DNA of 64,000 nucleotides from Peptoniphilaceae bacterium (GTDB lineage Bacteria; Bacillota; Clostridia; Tissierellales; Peptoniphilaceae). The position numbers were made by a program, and so were the translations under genes. The stretch's first letter is position 1, and every line of letters begins with the position of its first letter. Of this stretch, positions 9,194 through 17,644 are shown in pieces. Below the pieces are notes generated by a model. The model had not been told where the DNA came from. It did not search any database and saw only the letters and a program-made list of their open reading frames with translations. Where the stretch lies: positions 38,770-102,769 of the forward strand of contig JASLJE010000006.1 in assembly GCA_030152565.1 (NCBI GenBank). Reading direction: 5' to 3'.

Positions 9194-10123
9194 ATGAAAG
9201 ATTTAATTAAGAACAAAAAATACGCATATATGGTAGCTCTTTTTTGTATGTTATTATGGGGATCAGCATTTCCTGTATTAAAAATATCATACCAGGAGCT
9301 AAATATGCTTCCAGAAGATAATATGAGTAGGATGTACTTTGCAGGAATTAGGTTTTTACTGGCAGGCTTGCTGGTTTTAGTCTACTCACTCGCTTTTAAG
9401 AGACAGGAGATAAAAGAGTCTAAAATAGACTGGAAGTTTTTAATCTTCCTAGGCTTTTTACAAACTACCCTACAGTATCTATTCTTCTATATAGCTGTAG
9501 CCAATACATCAGGGGTGAAATCATCTATACTTCAGTCGGCATCGACATTTTTAGTAGTGATTTTTTCCCACTTTGCCTTTAAGGATGACAAGATGAGTAA
9601 GAATAAGGTCTATGCCCTAATCTTTGGTTTCTTGGGTATTCTTATAGCAAATTTAGACAAGGGCTTTGACTTGTCCTTTAAGCTGCAGGGAGAGGTATTT
9701 ATGTTAATATCTTCAACCTTGGGAGCCTTGGGAACCATAGTGGTTAAAAAGTATGGTAAGGACATGAGTCCCTTTGTCTTGACTTCAGCGCAGATGATTA
9801 TAGGATCTATTATTTTAATAGTAGTGGGCAGGTGGGGAATGACTGCTCCCTTGGCCTTTACAGCCAAGGCCTATGGGCTTTTACTATACTCAGCCTTTCT
9901 TTCAGCCCTAGCCTTTGTTTTATGGTACCAGCTACTACAGAACTATAAGGCGGGGGAGATAAGTGTTTTAAGGCTGTTTATTCCCATGTTTGGAGCTATT
10001 CTAAGCACCATATTTTTAAAAGAGTCTATGACCATAAATCTGGTTCTAGGTTTGATCCTAGTAATCATAGGTATTTATGTCTTAAATAGGCCGGCTAAAA
10101 GGCCAGTTGACAGACTGGGCTAA
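9194..10123 (+). CDS. EamA/DMT-family transporter
   Basis: A membrane protein of about 309 residues with roughly ten hydrophobic helices in two EamA repeats, the layout of drug/metabolite exporters. The N-terminal repeat begins with WGSAFPVLK and the second repeat contains STLGALGTIVVKKYG. The frame is open from a TTG at 9176, but that codon lies inside the ribosome binding site; the ATG at 9194 follows GGAGGTAGGAGG and is the likely start. A candidate -10 (TATGAT, 9152-9157) lies upstream, with no good -35. Substrate cannot be inferred. Confidence 0.88.
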   Translation: MKDLIKNKKYAYMVALFCMLLWGSAFPVLKISYQELNMLPEDNMSRMYFAGIRFLLAGLLVLVYSLAFKRQEIKESKIDWKFLIFLGFLQTTLQYLFFYIAVANTSGVKSSILQSASTFLVVIFSHFAFKDDKMSKNKVYALIFGFLGILIANLDKGFDLSFKLQGEVFMLISSTLGALGTIVVKKYGKDMSPFVLTSAQMIIGSIILIVVGRWGMTAPLAFTAKAYGLLLYSAFLSALAFVLWYQLLQNYKAGEISVLRLFIPMFGAILSTIFLKESMTINLVLGLILVIIGIYVLNRPAKRPVDRLG

Positions 10124-10134
10124 TCTGCTATAAT
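10107..10134 (+). promoter_or_regulatory. Sigma-A type promoter for the T-box leader
   Basis: TTGACA (10107-10112), a 16-base spacer and TATAAT (10129-10134) match both consensus hexamers exactly. It overlaps the 3' end of the DMT gene, so the T-box transcript would start near 10141. Confidence 0.85.
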
Positions 10135-10146
10135 TAAACTTAATAG

Positions 10147-10303
10147 AAAAACGAGGAAGGCCTACAGTACCATATACATGAAAAACTATATGGGAATTAC
10201 AAGGTTGGAGTTTTTAAGTGAGTTGTGACTTATATCAACAATGAGGCTTTGTCAAAAAAGGTGGTACCGCGTTAGCACGCCCTTTTGTGACAGGGCTTTT
10301 TTT
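10147..10303 (+). ncRNA. T-box riboswitch with short Stem I, tyrosine specifier likely
   Basis: The T-box core GGUGGUACCGCG lies at 10260-10271; UGGU at 10262-10265 can pair with an ACCA tRNA end, implying discriminator base A. Stem I folds as AAAAAC (10147-10152)/GUUUUU (10210-10215), then GGCC (10159-10162)/GGUU (10203-10206), then a specifier loop with AGUA (10166-10169) facing GAA (10194-10196) and UAC (10198-10200) followed by A. Only one 7-bp apical helix (10170-10176/10187-10193) lies beyond the loop, so the usual AG bulge and distal loop seem absent. The terminator is GCCCU (10279-10283)/AGGGC (10292-10296) with a T tract; the T-box bases can form the competing antiterminator. UAC and discriminator A fit tRNA-Tyr. 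Confidence 0.85.
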
Positions 10304-10317
10304 ATTTAGGAGGATTT

Positions 10318-11631
10318 ATGAAAAATCAAGAAAAGAGCTTTCAATCGAAGGTGGGATTTATTTTAGCCTCAGTAGGATCTGCTGTAGGCATGGCCAATAT
10401 ATGGATGTTCCCCTATAGAGTGGGACAAAATGGAGGGGCCAGTTTTTTACTAATATATTTATTTTTTATTATTGTATTTTCCAACCTGGGATTAACGGCA
10501 GAATTTGCTGTAGGTAGATTTGCCCAAACGGGAACCCTAGGTTCCTATCAAAGGGTTTATGGAGACAAGAAAAAGGAAAAATTTGGATCTAAGATAGGTT
10601 TTCTTCCCCTTCTAGGATCCTTGGGTATAGCTACAGGCTATGCCATAATAGCAGGTTGGGTACTAAGGACCTTTTATGGGGCCTTGACAGGAAGTCTTTT
10701 TGAAATAGACTCACAGGTCTTTTTCAACCAGGCGACAGGTAAATTTGGTTCTGTCTTTTGGCACTTTGCCATAGTTATAATTACCCTTTTAACCCTGTTT
10801 TTAGGAGCTAAGAGCATAGAAAAGACCAATAAGGTAATGATGCCTATCTTTTTTGTTCTCTTCTTTCTAATAGCAATTAGAGTCTCCTTTTTACCAGGAG
10901 CCATGGCAGGCTATAGATATTTATTTGTTCCAGACTGGTCCTATCTCTTAAAGCCTATGACCTGGGTCAATGCCATGGGTCAGGCCTTCTTCTCCCTGTC
11001 TATAACAGGAAGTGGGATGATAGTTTATGGGACCTACTTGAGCAAGAAGGAGGATATCTTGTCTGTGGCCAGATATACGGCCCTATTTGATACCCTAGCA
11101 TCCCTTTTATCAGCCCTAGTAGTTATACCGGCAAGCTTTGCCTTTGGTATAGAACCTAGTGCAGGACCACCCCTTATGTTTATAACCATGCCTAAGATCT
11201 TGGCCCAAATACCCTTTGGAAGACTAATAGCAATATTCTTCTTCCTATCAGTAGTATTTGCAGCCATAAGTTCCTTGCAAAACATGTATGAGGTGGTTTT
11301 AGAATCAGTTAAAAATAGGTTTGACCTATCCAGGATAAGGGCCCTGATCCTTATAGCCATTATAAGTCTAGGCCTGGGAGTATTTCTAGAAAGAGAACCA
11401 GTAGTAGGAGCCTGGATGGATATGATAAGTATTTACATTATACCTTTCTCAGCCCTTCTAGGAGCCTTTAGTTGGTTTTACATCTGGGATGAGGACAAGT
11501 TTAGAGCTGAACTTAATCTGGGCAGGAAAAAAGAAGTTAAGGATATCTACTTTAGTTTGGGAAAATATCTTTATGTACCCATAGCCCTAGTAATTTTTAT
11601 TCTAGGTATTATTTATGGGGGCATAGGTTAA
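10318..11631 (+). CDS. Na+-dependent NSS-family symporter, probably for tyrosine
   Basis: A 437-residue neurotransmitter:sodium symporter homologue with about eleven membrane helices. Helix 1 holds the sodium and substrate site GSAVGMANIWMFPY, and SITGSGMIVYG marks helix 6. Bacterial NSS members import amino acids with sodium; the F. nucleatum tyrosine carrier Tyt1 has a similar length and eleven helices. The tyrosine assignment rests on the T-box upstream, so it is an inference from regulation. AGGAGG is placed 5 bases before the ATG. A strong terminator follows, so the gene is a single transcription unit. Confidence 0.88.
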   Translation: MKNQEKSFQSKVGFILASVGSAVGMANIWMFPYRVGQNGGASFLLIYLFFIIVFSNLGLTAEFAVGRFAQTGTLGSYQRVYGDKKKEKFGSKIGFLPLLGSLGIATGYAIIAGWVLRTFYGALTGSLFEIDSQVFFNQATGKFGSVFWHFAIVIITLLTLFLGAKSIEKTNKVMMPIFFVLFFLIAIRVSFLPGAMAGYRYLFVPDWSYLLKPMTWVNAMGQAFFSLSITGSGMIVYGTYLSKKEDILSVARYTALFDTLASLLSALVVIPASFAFGIEPSAGPPLMFITMPKILAQIPFGRLIAIFFFLSVVFAAISSLQNMYEVVLESVKNRFDLSRIRALILIAIISLGLGVFLEREPVVGAWMDMISIYIIPFSALLGAFSWFYIWDEDKFRAELNLGRKKEVKDIYFSLGKYLYVPIALVIFILGIIYGGIG

Positions 11632-11632
11632 A

Positions 11633-11655
11633 AAAGCACTTAGGTGCTTTTTTTA
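11633..11655 (+). terminator. Rho-independent terminator after the NSS gene
   Basis: AAAGCAC (11633-11639) pairs with GTGCTTT (11644-11650) around a 4-base loop and is followed by more T residues. Confidence 0.9.
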
Positions 11656-11730
11656 TGCTATAAATATGATGCATATATACAAAAGCAATCATTGACAAAC
11701 TGAATATTAAATGAGTAAAAAAAGAGCTAG

Positions 11731-11777
11731 AGGAAAAAAACGAGCCTTTTTCCCCTTATTTATAGAAGGCTTTTTTT
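11731..11777 (+). promoter_or_regulatory. Candidate attenuator-like hairpins upstream of miaB
   Basis: Two mutually exclusive pairings are visible. AGAGGAAAAA (11731-11740) pairs with TTTTTCCCCT (about 11747-11756) with one mismatch. AGCCTT (11743-11748) pairs with AAGGCT (11766-11771), which runs into seven T residues like a terminator. Because the arms share bases 11747-11748, this could be a leader switch; it might equally be a spare terminator. A TTGACA at 11692-11697 has no good -10. Confidence 0.4.
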
Positions 11778-11816
11778 GTGATATTATTATAGGTAGAATA
11801 TTTTATTAGGGGGACT

Positions 11817-13127
11817 ATGATGAAATACAATATAATAACATACGGATGCCAGATGAATGAGCACGATTCAGAGAGAATCGCCTTTATTTTAGAATCCCTG
11901 GGCTATGAAAAGACAGAGGACCAAAGCGAGGCCGATTTTTTAGTATACAATACATGTCTAATTAGGGAAAATGCGGAACTTAAGGTCTATGGCCACCTGG
12001 GAGCTATAAAGAAACAAAAAAGAGAGAACCCAGACTTACTTATAGCTGTTTGTGGCTGCATGATGCAGACTGGACCTGCAAGACATGTGATAGAAAAAAA
12101 ATATCCCCATGTGGATATAATTTTTGGAACCTCCAATATAGACAAGCTTCCTGAGCTTATAAATATGAGTAGGACCACAGGTAGGCTGGTAGTGGATATT
12201 GACCAATATATAGACGATCCAACCATTGGCTATAGTAGAAACAATGATTTTTCTGCCTATGTAAACATTATGACAGGTTGTAATAATTTTTGTACCTACT
12301 GTATAGTACCCTATGCTAGAGGCAGGGAAAAATCCAGACCAATAGATGAGATTGTAAGAGAAGTTAGATCCTTAGTTGACAGGGGCTTTATAGAAGTAAC
12401 CCTACTAGGACAAAATGTAAACTCCTATGGTAAGGAGTTGGGAGTTAGCTTCCCTGAGCTTCTTTACCAGATAGCAAAAGAGGTTCCAGACCTACCTCTT
12501 CTAAGGTTTGTAACATCCCATCCTAAGGACTTGTCAGATGAGCTAATCTATGCCATGAGAGATATTCCCATGATTGAAAAACACTTCCACCTACCTCTAC
12601 AATCAGGTAGTAGTAAGGTTTTAAAGGAAATGAATAGAAGATATACTAGGGAAGACTATATGGAGAGATTAAATAAACTTAGAGAGGAAGTTCCAGGTAT
12701 AGCCATAAGTACAGACTTAATAGTTGGTTTTCCTGGAGAGACAGAAGAAGACCATGAAGAGACCATGAGCCTTTGTAGGGAGGCTAGATTTGAATCAGCC
12801 TATACCTTTATCTATTCAAGAAGGCCGGGAACGCCTGCAGATGAAAGAGAAGATCAGGTGCCAGATGAAGTTAAGTCCAGGCGTTTTAATGAACTTTTAG
12901 ATGTGATTTATCCAATATTTCACGAGAAAAACCTGGAAGAAGTAGGCAGTGTACAAGAAGTGCTTTTAGAAAATGTAAGTAAGAACAATGACCAGGTCCT
13001 AAGTGGAAGGTCTCTTACCAATAAACTTGTCCACGTAAAGGCCGATAAGAAGTATATAGGAAAATTAGTAAAGGTAAAGATCAATAGATGTACATCATTT
13101 ACTTTAGAAGGAGAATTGTGTGACTAA
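11817..13127 (+). CDS. miaB: tRNA-2-methylthio-N6-dimethylallyladenosine synthase
   Basis: A radical SAM enzyme that adds the 2-methylthio group to isopentenyl-A37 of tRNA. The N-terminal methylthiotransferase domain supplies three cluster ligands, Cys11 (YGCQMN), Cys47 (NTCLIRENA) and Cys81 (GCMMQ). The radical SAM motif CNNFCTYC uses Cys155, Cys159 and Cys162, and a TRAM RNA-binding domain ends the 436-residue chain. The ATG at 11820 is an equally good start relative to AGGGGG. The gene overlaps mutS by 8 bases and its partner miaA sits at the end of the same operon. Confidence 0.96.
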   Translation: MMKYNIITYGCQMNEHDSERIAFILESLGYEKTEDQSEADFLVYNTCLIRENAELKVYGHLGAIKKQKRENPDLLIAVCGCMMQTGPARHVIEKKYPHVDIIFGTSNIDKLPELINMSRTTGRLVVDIDQYIDDPTIGYSRNNDFSAYVNIMTGCNNFCTYCIVPYARGREKSRPIDEIVREVRSLVDRGFIEVTLLGQNVNSYGKELGVSFPELLYQIAKEVPDLPLLRFVTSHPKDLSDELIYAMRDIPMIEKHFHLPLQSGSSKVLKEMNRRYTREDYMERLNKLREEVPGIAISTDLIVGFPGETEEDHEETMSLCREARFESAYTFIYSRRPGTPADEREDQVPDEVKSRRFNELLDVIYPIFHEKNLEEVGSVQEVLLENVSKNNDQVLSGRSLTNKLVHVKADKKYIGKLVKVKINRCTSFTLEGELCD

Positions 13128-15720
13128 GATAGATATCGAAAAATTAACCCCAATGATGCAGCAATACATGAGAATAAAGGAAGAAAACAAGGATGCCATC
13201 CTCTTCTTTAGATTGGGCGATTTTTACGAAATGTTTTTTGACGATGCCCTTACAGCATCTAAGGAGTTGGAAATAGCCCTTACCAGAAGGGAGTGTGGCC
13301 TGGAGGAAAAAGCACCCATGTGCGGCATACCCCACCACGTATCAGAACCCTATATAAATAAGCTGGTAGGAAAAGGCTATAAGGTGGCAGTAGTAGACCA
13401 GGTGGAAGATCCAAAGATGGCCAAGGGCCTGGTAAAAAGATCTATAACCCGCCTGGTAACACCTGGAACCTTAATTGATCTAGACATGGAAAACCAGAGG
13501 GACAATAACTTTTTAGCCAGCATTTTCCACAGCAAGGAATCTTTTGGAGTCTCCTACATAGACATAACTACAGGAGAATTAAAGACTACAGAAATTACCA
13601 ATAGCCTGGATCCTGAAAGAGATCTTTTAGACTTTTTAGTAAAGATAAATCCCAGGGAGATAATCATAAATGAAAGGCTTGATTATAAGTACTTAACCAA
13701 CTATATAGAAAACAAGAATATCTACTATTCCATCTATGACATTAGAAGTTTAGAAGTGGGAAAAAACCTAGACTTTCTAAGGACCTACTTGGATAGGGCC
13801 TCTATAAAGATAGTTGAAAAAAGACTCTATGCCCTAATGTCCTTGGTAAGCCTTATAGACTATGTCTATCTTTTCCAAGATAGTAAACTAGACCATATAA
13901 GTGGTCTTGACTATGTGGAGGCCAGTAAGTTTTTACAAATAGATGCCAATACCAGGGAAAATCTGGAACTTCATAGGAATCTAAATGATGGTTCTAGAAA
14001 AAATAGTCTTTTGGCAGTTCTTGATAAGAGTAAGACAGCCATGGGGGCTAGAAAAATTAATTCTTGGTTGGAATTTCCCTTGATTAGGACTGACGAGATA
14101 AACTTTAGGCTAAATCTAATAGAGTATTTTTACAATAATACCCTAAAGAGGATGGAGCTTTTAGAACTTCTATCAACCATCTATGACCTGGAGAGGATTC
14201 TTAGTAAGGTTTCCTATGGAAGGGCCAATGCTAGAGACCTTCTAGCCTTAAAAACCTCCATAGAAAACATACCAGAGATTATAAAAATCTTGGAAGGTCT
14301 AGATTCTAAGGAAGTAGATCACATTCTAAAATCCTTTGATTCACTAGAAGATCTCTATGACTTGATAGATAGGTCCATAGTAGAAGAGGCCCCTACAACT
14401 ATAACTGAGGGGAATCTAATAAAAAAAGGCTTTAATGAAAAGTTAGACAGGTTAAAGTACCAGTCTGTAGAAGGAAAGAAACTTCTACTTGAATATGAAA
14501 AAGACGAGAAGGAAAAAACAGGTATAAAAAACCTTAAGGTGGCCTACAATAAAAACACAGGCTACTATATAGAACTTACCAAGTCCAATATAGCCAGTGC
14601 CCCAGACTACTATGTGAGAAGGCAGACCTTAAAAAACTCAGAAAGATATATTACAGATAGGCTAAATGAAATTTCAGATATGATTTTAGGTAGCCAGGCA
14701 GATACAGTTGATTTGGAGTATGAAATCTTTAACCAGATAAGACAGACCATATCTTCTAATACAACCAGGATAAAAAACACCAGTAATGCCATAGCCAATC
14801 TAGATGCCATCCTAAGCCTAAGCCAGGTGGCAGTAGACAATAATTATGTAAGGCCTAGCTTTAATGAAGAGGGGCTAATAGAAATAAAAGATGGTAGACA
14901 TCCGGTTATAGAAGAGTCTCTTAAGGCAGTTGACTTTATCCCAAATGATAGCTTGATAGGGGGAGAGGACAATCTAATTCAAATAATAACAGGACCTAAT
15001 ATGGCAGGTAAGTCCACCTATATGAGACAGGTGGCCCTAATTATTATTATGGCCCATATGGGATCTTTTGTACCCGCATCTCAGGCTAATATATCAATCT
15101 GTGATGCTATTTTTACAAGGATTGGAGCATCTGATAACTTGGCCAAGGGTGAGTCTACCTTTATGGTTGAGATGAAGGAAATGTCTAATATTATAAAAAA
15201 TGCAACAGATAAAAGCTTTATTGTATTAGATGAGGTAGGTAGGGGAACTAGTACCAATGACGGCCTTAGTATAGCCTATGCCATAGTTGAGTACATTAGT
15301 GAAAACCTAAGGGCCAAGACCCTTTTCGCCACCCACTATCATGAGCTGACACTTTTAGAGGAAAACTATGACAATATAGTTAATCTAAAGGTGGACATAG
15401 ATGAGTCCCAAGGAGATTTGGTCTTTTTAAGAAAGATTTTCAAGGGCAAGGCAGACAAGAGTTACGGTATAGAGGTAGCCAAACTATCTGGTATACCAGA
15501 TGGAATAATCTCCAGGGCCAACTATATTTTAAGGAATATAGATAAGATGGAACTTAACCAGTTGGAGGATGAAGGCTTAAGCGAAGACCACTACTTTAAT
15601 TTTGAGAAAGAGGCCCTTTTAAGTGATATTGGCAAGTTAAATCTGGATGATATGACAGCCAAGGAGGCCTATGATTTTCTCTATGATCTAAAAAATAGGT
15701 TGGGTGATATAGGTGATTAA
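13120..15720 (+). CDS. mutS: DNA mismatch repair ATPase MutS
   Basis: An 866-residue full-length MutS that recognises mismatches. The mismatch-contact motif GDFYEMF is in the N-terminal domain; the ATPase carries Walker A GPNMAGKST (about residue 625), Walker B and D-loop DEVGRGTSTNDG (about 704) and ATHYHEL. The start is GTG, preceded by AAGGAG at 13108-13113. It overlaps miaB by 8 bases and mutL by 8 bases. All catalytic motifs are intact, in contrast to the MutL encoded next. Confidence 0.97.
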   Translation: MTKIDIEKLTPMMQQYMRIKEENKDAILFFRLGDFYEMFFDDALTASKELEIALTRRECGLEEKAPMCGIPHHVSEPYINKLVGKGYKVAVVDQVEDPKMAKGLVKRSITRLVTPGTLIDLDMENQRDNNFLASIFHSKESFGVSYIDITTGELKTTEITNSLDPERDLLDFLVKINPREIIINERLDYKYLTNYIENKNIYYSIYDIRSLEVGKNLDFLRTYLDRASIKIVEKRLYALMSLVSLIDYVYLFQDSKLDHISGLDYVEASKFLQIDANTRENLELHRNLNDGSRKNSLLAVLDKSKTAMGARKINSWLEFPLIRTDEINFRLNLIEYFYNNTLKRMELLELLSTIYDLERILSKVSYGRANARDLLALKTSIENIPEIIKILEGLDSKEVDHILKSFDSLEDLYDLIDRSIVEEAPTTITEGNLIKKGFNEKLDRLKYQSVEGKKLLLEYEKDEKEKTGIKNLKVAYNKNTGYYIELTKSNIASAPDYYVRRQTLKNSERYITDRLNEISDMILGSQADTVDLEYEIFNQIRQTISSNTTRIKNTSNAIANLDAILSLSQVAVDNNYVRPSFNEEGLIEIKDGRHPVIEESLKAVDFIPNDSLIGGEDNLIQIITGPNMAGKSTYMRQVALIIIMAHMGSFVPASQANISICDAIFTRIGASDNLAKGESTFMVEMKEMSNIIKNATDKSFIVLDEVGRGTSTNDGLSIAYAIVEYISENLRAKTLFATHYHELTLLEENYDNIVNLKVDIDESQGDLVFLRKIFKGKADKSYGIEVAKLSGIPDGIISRANYILRNIDKMELNQLEDEGLSEDHYFNFEKEALLSDIGKLNLDDMTAKEAYDFLYDLKNRLGDIGD

Positions 15721-17644
15721 ATTATTAAGTGAAGACACCATACAAAAAATTGCAGCAGGAGAGGTTGTTGAAAGACCTGCCTCCATAGTTAAGGAATTGG
15801 TAGAAAACTCTATAGACGCCAAGGCCAGTGAGATAATTGTGGAGATAAAAAATGGTGGTAAGAAATATATAAGAGTGACAGATGACGGTCAGGGCATAGC
15901 CAGTGACCAGGTGGAAAAGGCTTTTTTAAGGCATAGTACATCAAAGATAGATGACTTTGATGACCTTTATAGGATTGTGTCCATGGGCTTTAGGGGAGAG
16001 GCGCTGGCTAGTATTATAGCTGTGTCTAAACTTACAATAAATACTAAAACAGAAGATGAAAAGTCTGGTACTAGCCTGGATTATGAAGATAGTAGGGTGG
16101 TAAATAGGACTAAACTTGCCATGAACCAGGGAACTACCATAGAGGTAAGAGACATTTTCTATAACCTGCCAGTCAGGGAAAAGTTCCTAAAGTCTGACCA
16201 GGCAGAGGCCAATAAAATATCCCAGCTTATGTATAGCTTTGCCATAGGTAATCCACATATATCTATAGTTTATATAAGAGACAATAAGGAGATTTTTAGG
16301 ACCAATAGAAATAATAGTCTTTTGGACAACCTGGGAGTGCTCTTTAATCTAGACTATAGTAAAAATACCTTGGAGCTGGACTGTAAGTCAGATAATTATA
16401 AGGTGAAGGGCTATATTTCAAACAATAAGTACTATAAGGGCAATAGGTCCATGCAGTACTTTTATGTAAATGGCAGATATATTGAGGAAGAGGATCTAAC
16501 AAAGACCATAGAAAACTCCTACTATTCCCTAATACCATCAGGCCGATTTCCAGCCTTTCAAATTTTTATAGAAACATCGCCAGAAAATATAGATATTAAT
16601 ATCCACCCCAACAAGCAAAAGATAAAATTTAGCTTTGGGGAAGAATTAAATGAACTTTTAAAAGATGGGGTCTATGAAAAACTACTAGAGTCCCAAAATA
16701 TTATTAGTTTGGATAAGAAGGAGGAGAAGGAAGACCTACCTAGGCTTTTTGACCTTCAGTCCGATGATTCCTATAAGAAGATATTGGAGGCCTATGCTCC
16801 AGCCAGCGAAAAGCAAGAAAAAATAAGAGAACAACCTGCCAAGAAAAAGACCTTGGAGACTATGAAGGATTTAGAGGACATAGACTTTAATCTGGTAGAC
16901 TTGGAAGAGGATTTAGAAGAAGAAAAAGATGACCTATGGCAGGAGTTTAAAGATGAACCTTGGCAGGCTAAAGAAGTCTTTGAAGATAAAAACTTGGAAA
17001 AGATTGACTTTGACCTGGACTTGGAAGAAGATCCTATCCAGGAAAGCTATATGGAGAAAAAAGAACTTACCAGCCAAGCCTTAAGCTATAAGGGGACAAT
17101 CTTTAAGAAGTATCTTTTATTTGAAATGGGGGCCAAGGACAAGCTTTTGATAGTAAATATCCATGCAGCCCAGGAGAGAATAATCTATGATAGTTTGGAA
17201 GAGACTATGGCTGATGGAAAAATAGTGAGTCAGAAACTTTTAAGTCCACTGGTTTTAAGCCTACCTGCCCATGACTATGACTTGGTCATGGCCAATAGGG
17301 AGGTCTTTGATCAGTTGGGCTTTGGCCTAGATGACTTTGGAGATAGGACCATAGCCATAAGAGAATTGCCCTACTTTTTAGATAATATAATGGACGAAGA
17401 GTCCTTTTGCTATATTTTAGATAATTTAGGGGAGGATAAGTCTCTTTTTAAAAAACAAATCCTAAAGAGGGCTTCAGCCCTGGCCAGCCACAGGTTGGGA
17501 GATTTAAGCGAGAGGGAGGCCCTAAGTCTTTATGAGGGCTTAACAGCCTCTTCTAATAAGTTAACATCAGCCCATGGCAAGAGGACCATGGTTGAGGTAG
17601 GAAGAAAGGAATTTGAGAAAATATTTTTAGGAATGGATATATGA
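15713..17644 (+). CDS. mutL: DNA mismatch repair protein MutL with altered endonuclease site
   Basis: A 643-residue MutL. The N-terminal GHKL ATPase is intact (KELVENSIDA, DDGQGI, GFRGEAL). A charged linker of about 130 residues follows, then the C-terminal dimerisation domain. The metal-site motif DQHAX2E reads NIHAAQE at 482-488, so the first Asp is Asn and Gln is Ile; the late CPH motif reads SAH at 619-621. The beta-clamp binding motif QXXLXP is present as QKLLSP at 507-512. GTG start, overlapping mutS by 8 bases and miaA by 4. Function in repair is likely; strand-nicking activity is doubtful. Confidence 0.95.
   Translation: MIKLLSEDTIQKIAAGEVVERPASIVKELVENSIDAKASEIIVEIKNGGKKYIRVTDDGQGIASDQVEKAFLRHSTSKIDDFDDLYRIVSMGFRGEALASIIAVSKLTINTKTEDEKSGTSLDYEDSRVVNRTKLAMNQGTTIEVRDIFYNLPVREKFLKSDQAEANKISQLMYSFAIGNPHISIVYIRDNKEIFRTNRNNSLLDNLGVLFNLDYSKNTLELDCKSDNYKVKGYISNNKYYKGNRSMQYFYVNGRYIEEEDLTKTIENSYYSLIPSGRFPAFQIFIETSPENIDINIHPNKQKIKFSFGEELNELLKDGVYEKLLESQNIISLDKKEEKEDLPRLFDLQSDDSYKKILEAYAPASEKQEKIREQPAKKKTLETMKDLEDIDFNLVDLEEDLEEEKDDLWQEFKDEPWQAKEVFEDKNLEKIDFDLDLEEDPIQESYMEKKELTSQALSYKGTIFKKYLLFEMGAKDKLLIVNIHAAQERIIYDSLEETMADGKIVSQKLLSPLVLSLPAHDYDLVMANREVFDQLGFGLDDFGDRTIAIRELPYFLDNIMDEESFCYILDNLGEDKSLFKKQILKRASALASHRLGDLSEREALSLYEGLTASSNKLTSAHGKRTMVEVGRKEFEKIFLGMDI

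Noticed and set aside
10197..10199. UUA (leucine) as the T-box specifier
   Set aside because: In the loop register GAA-N-NNN-A, UAC is followed by A as expected, whereas UUA would be followed by C; UAC is preferred, though both fit discriminator A.
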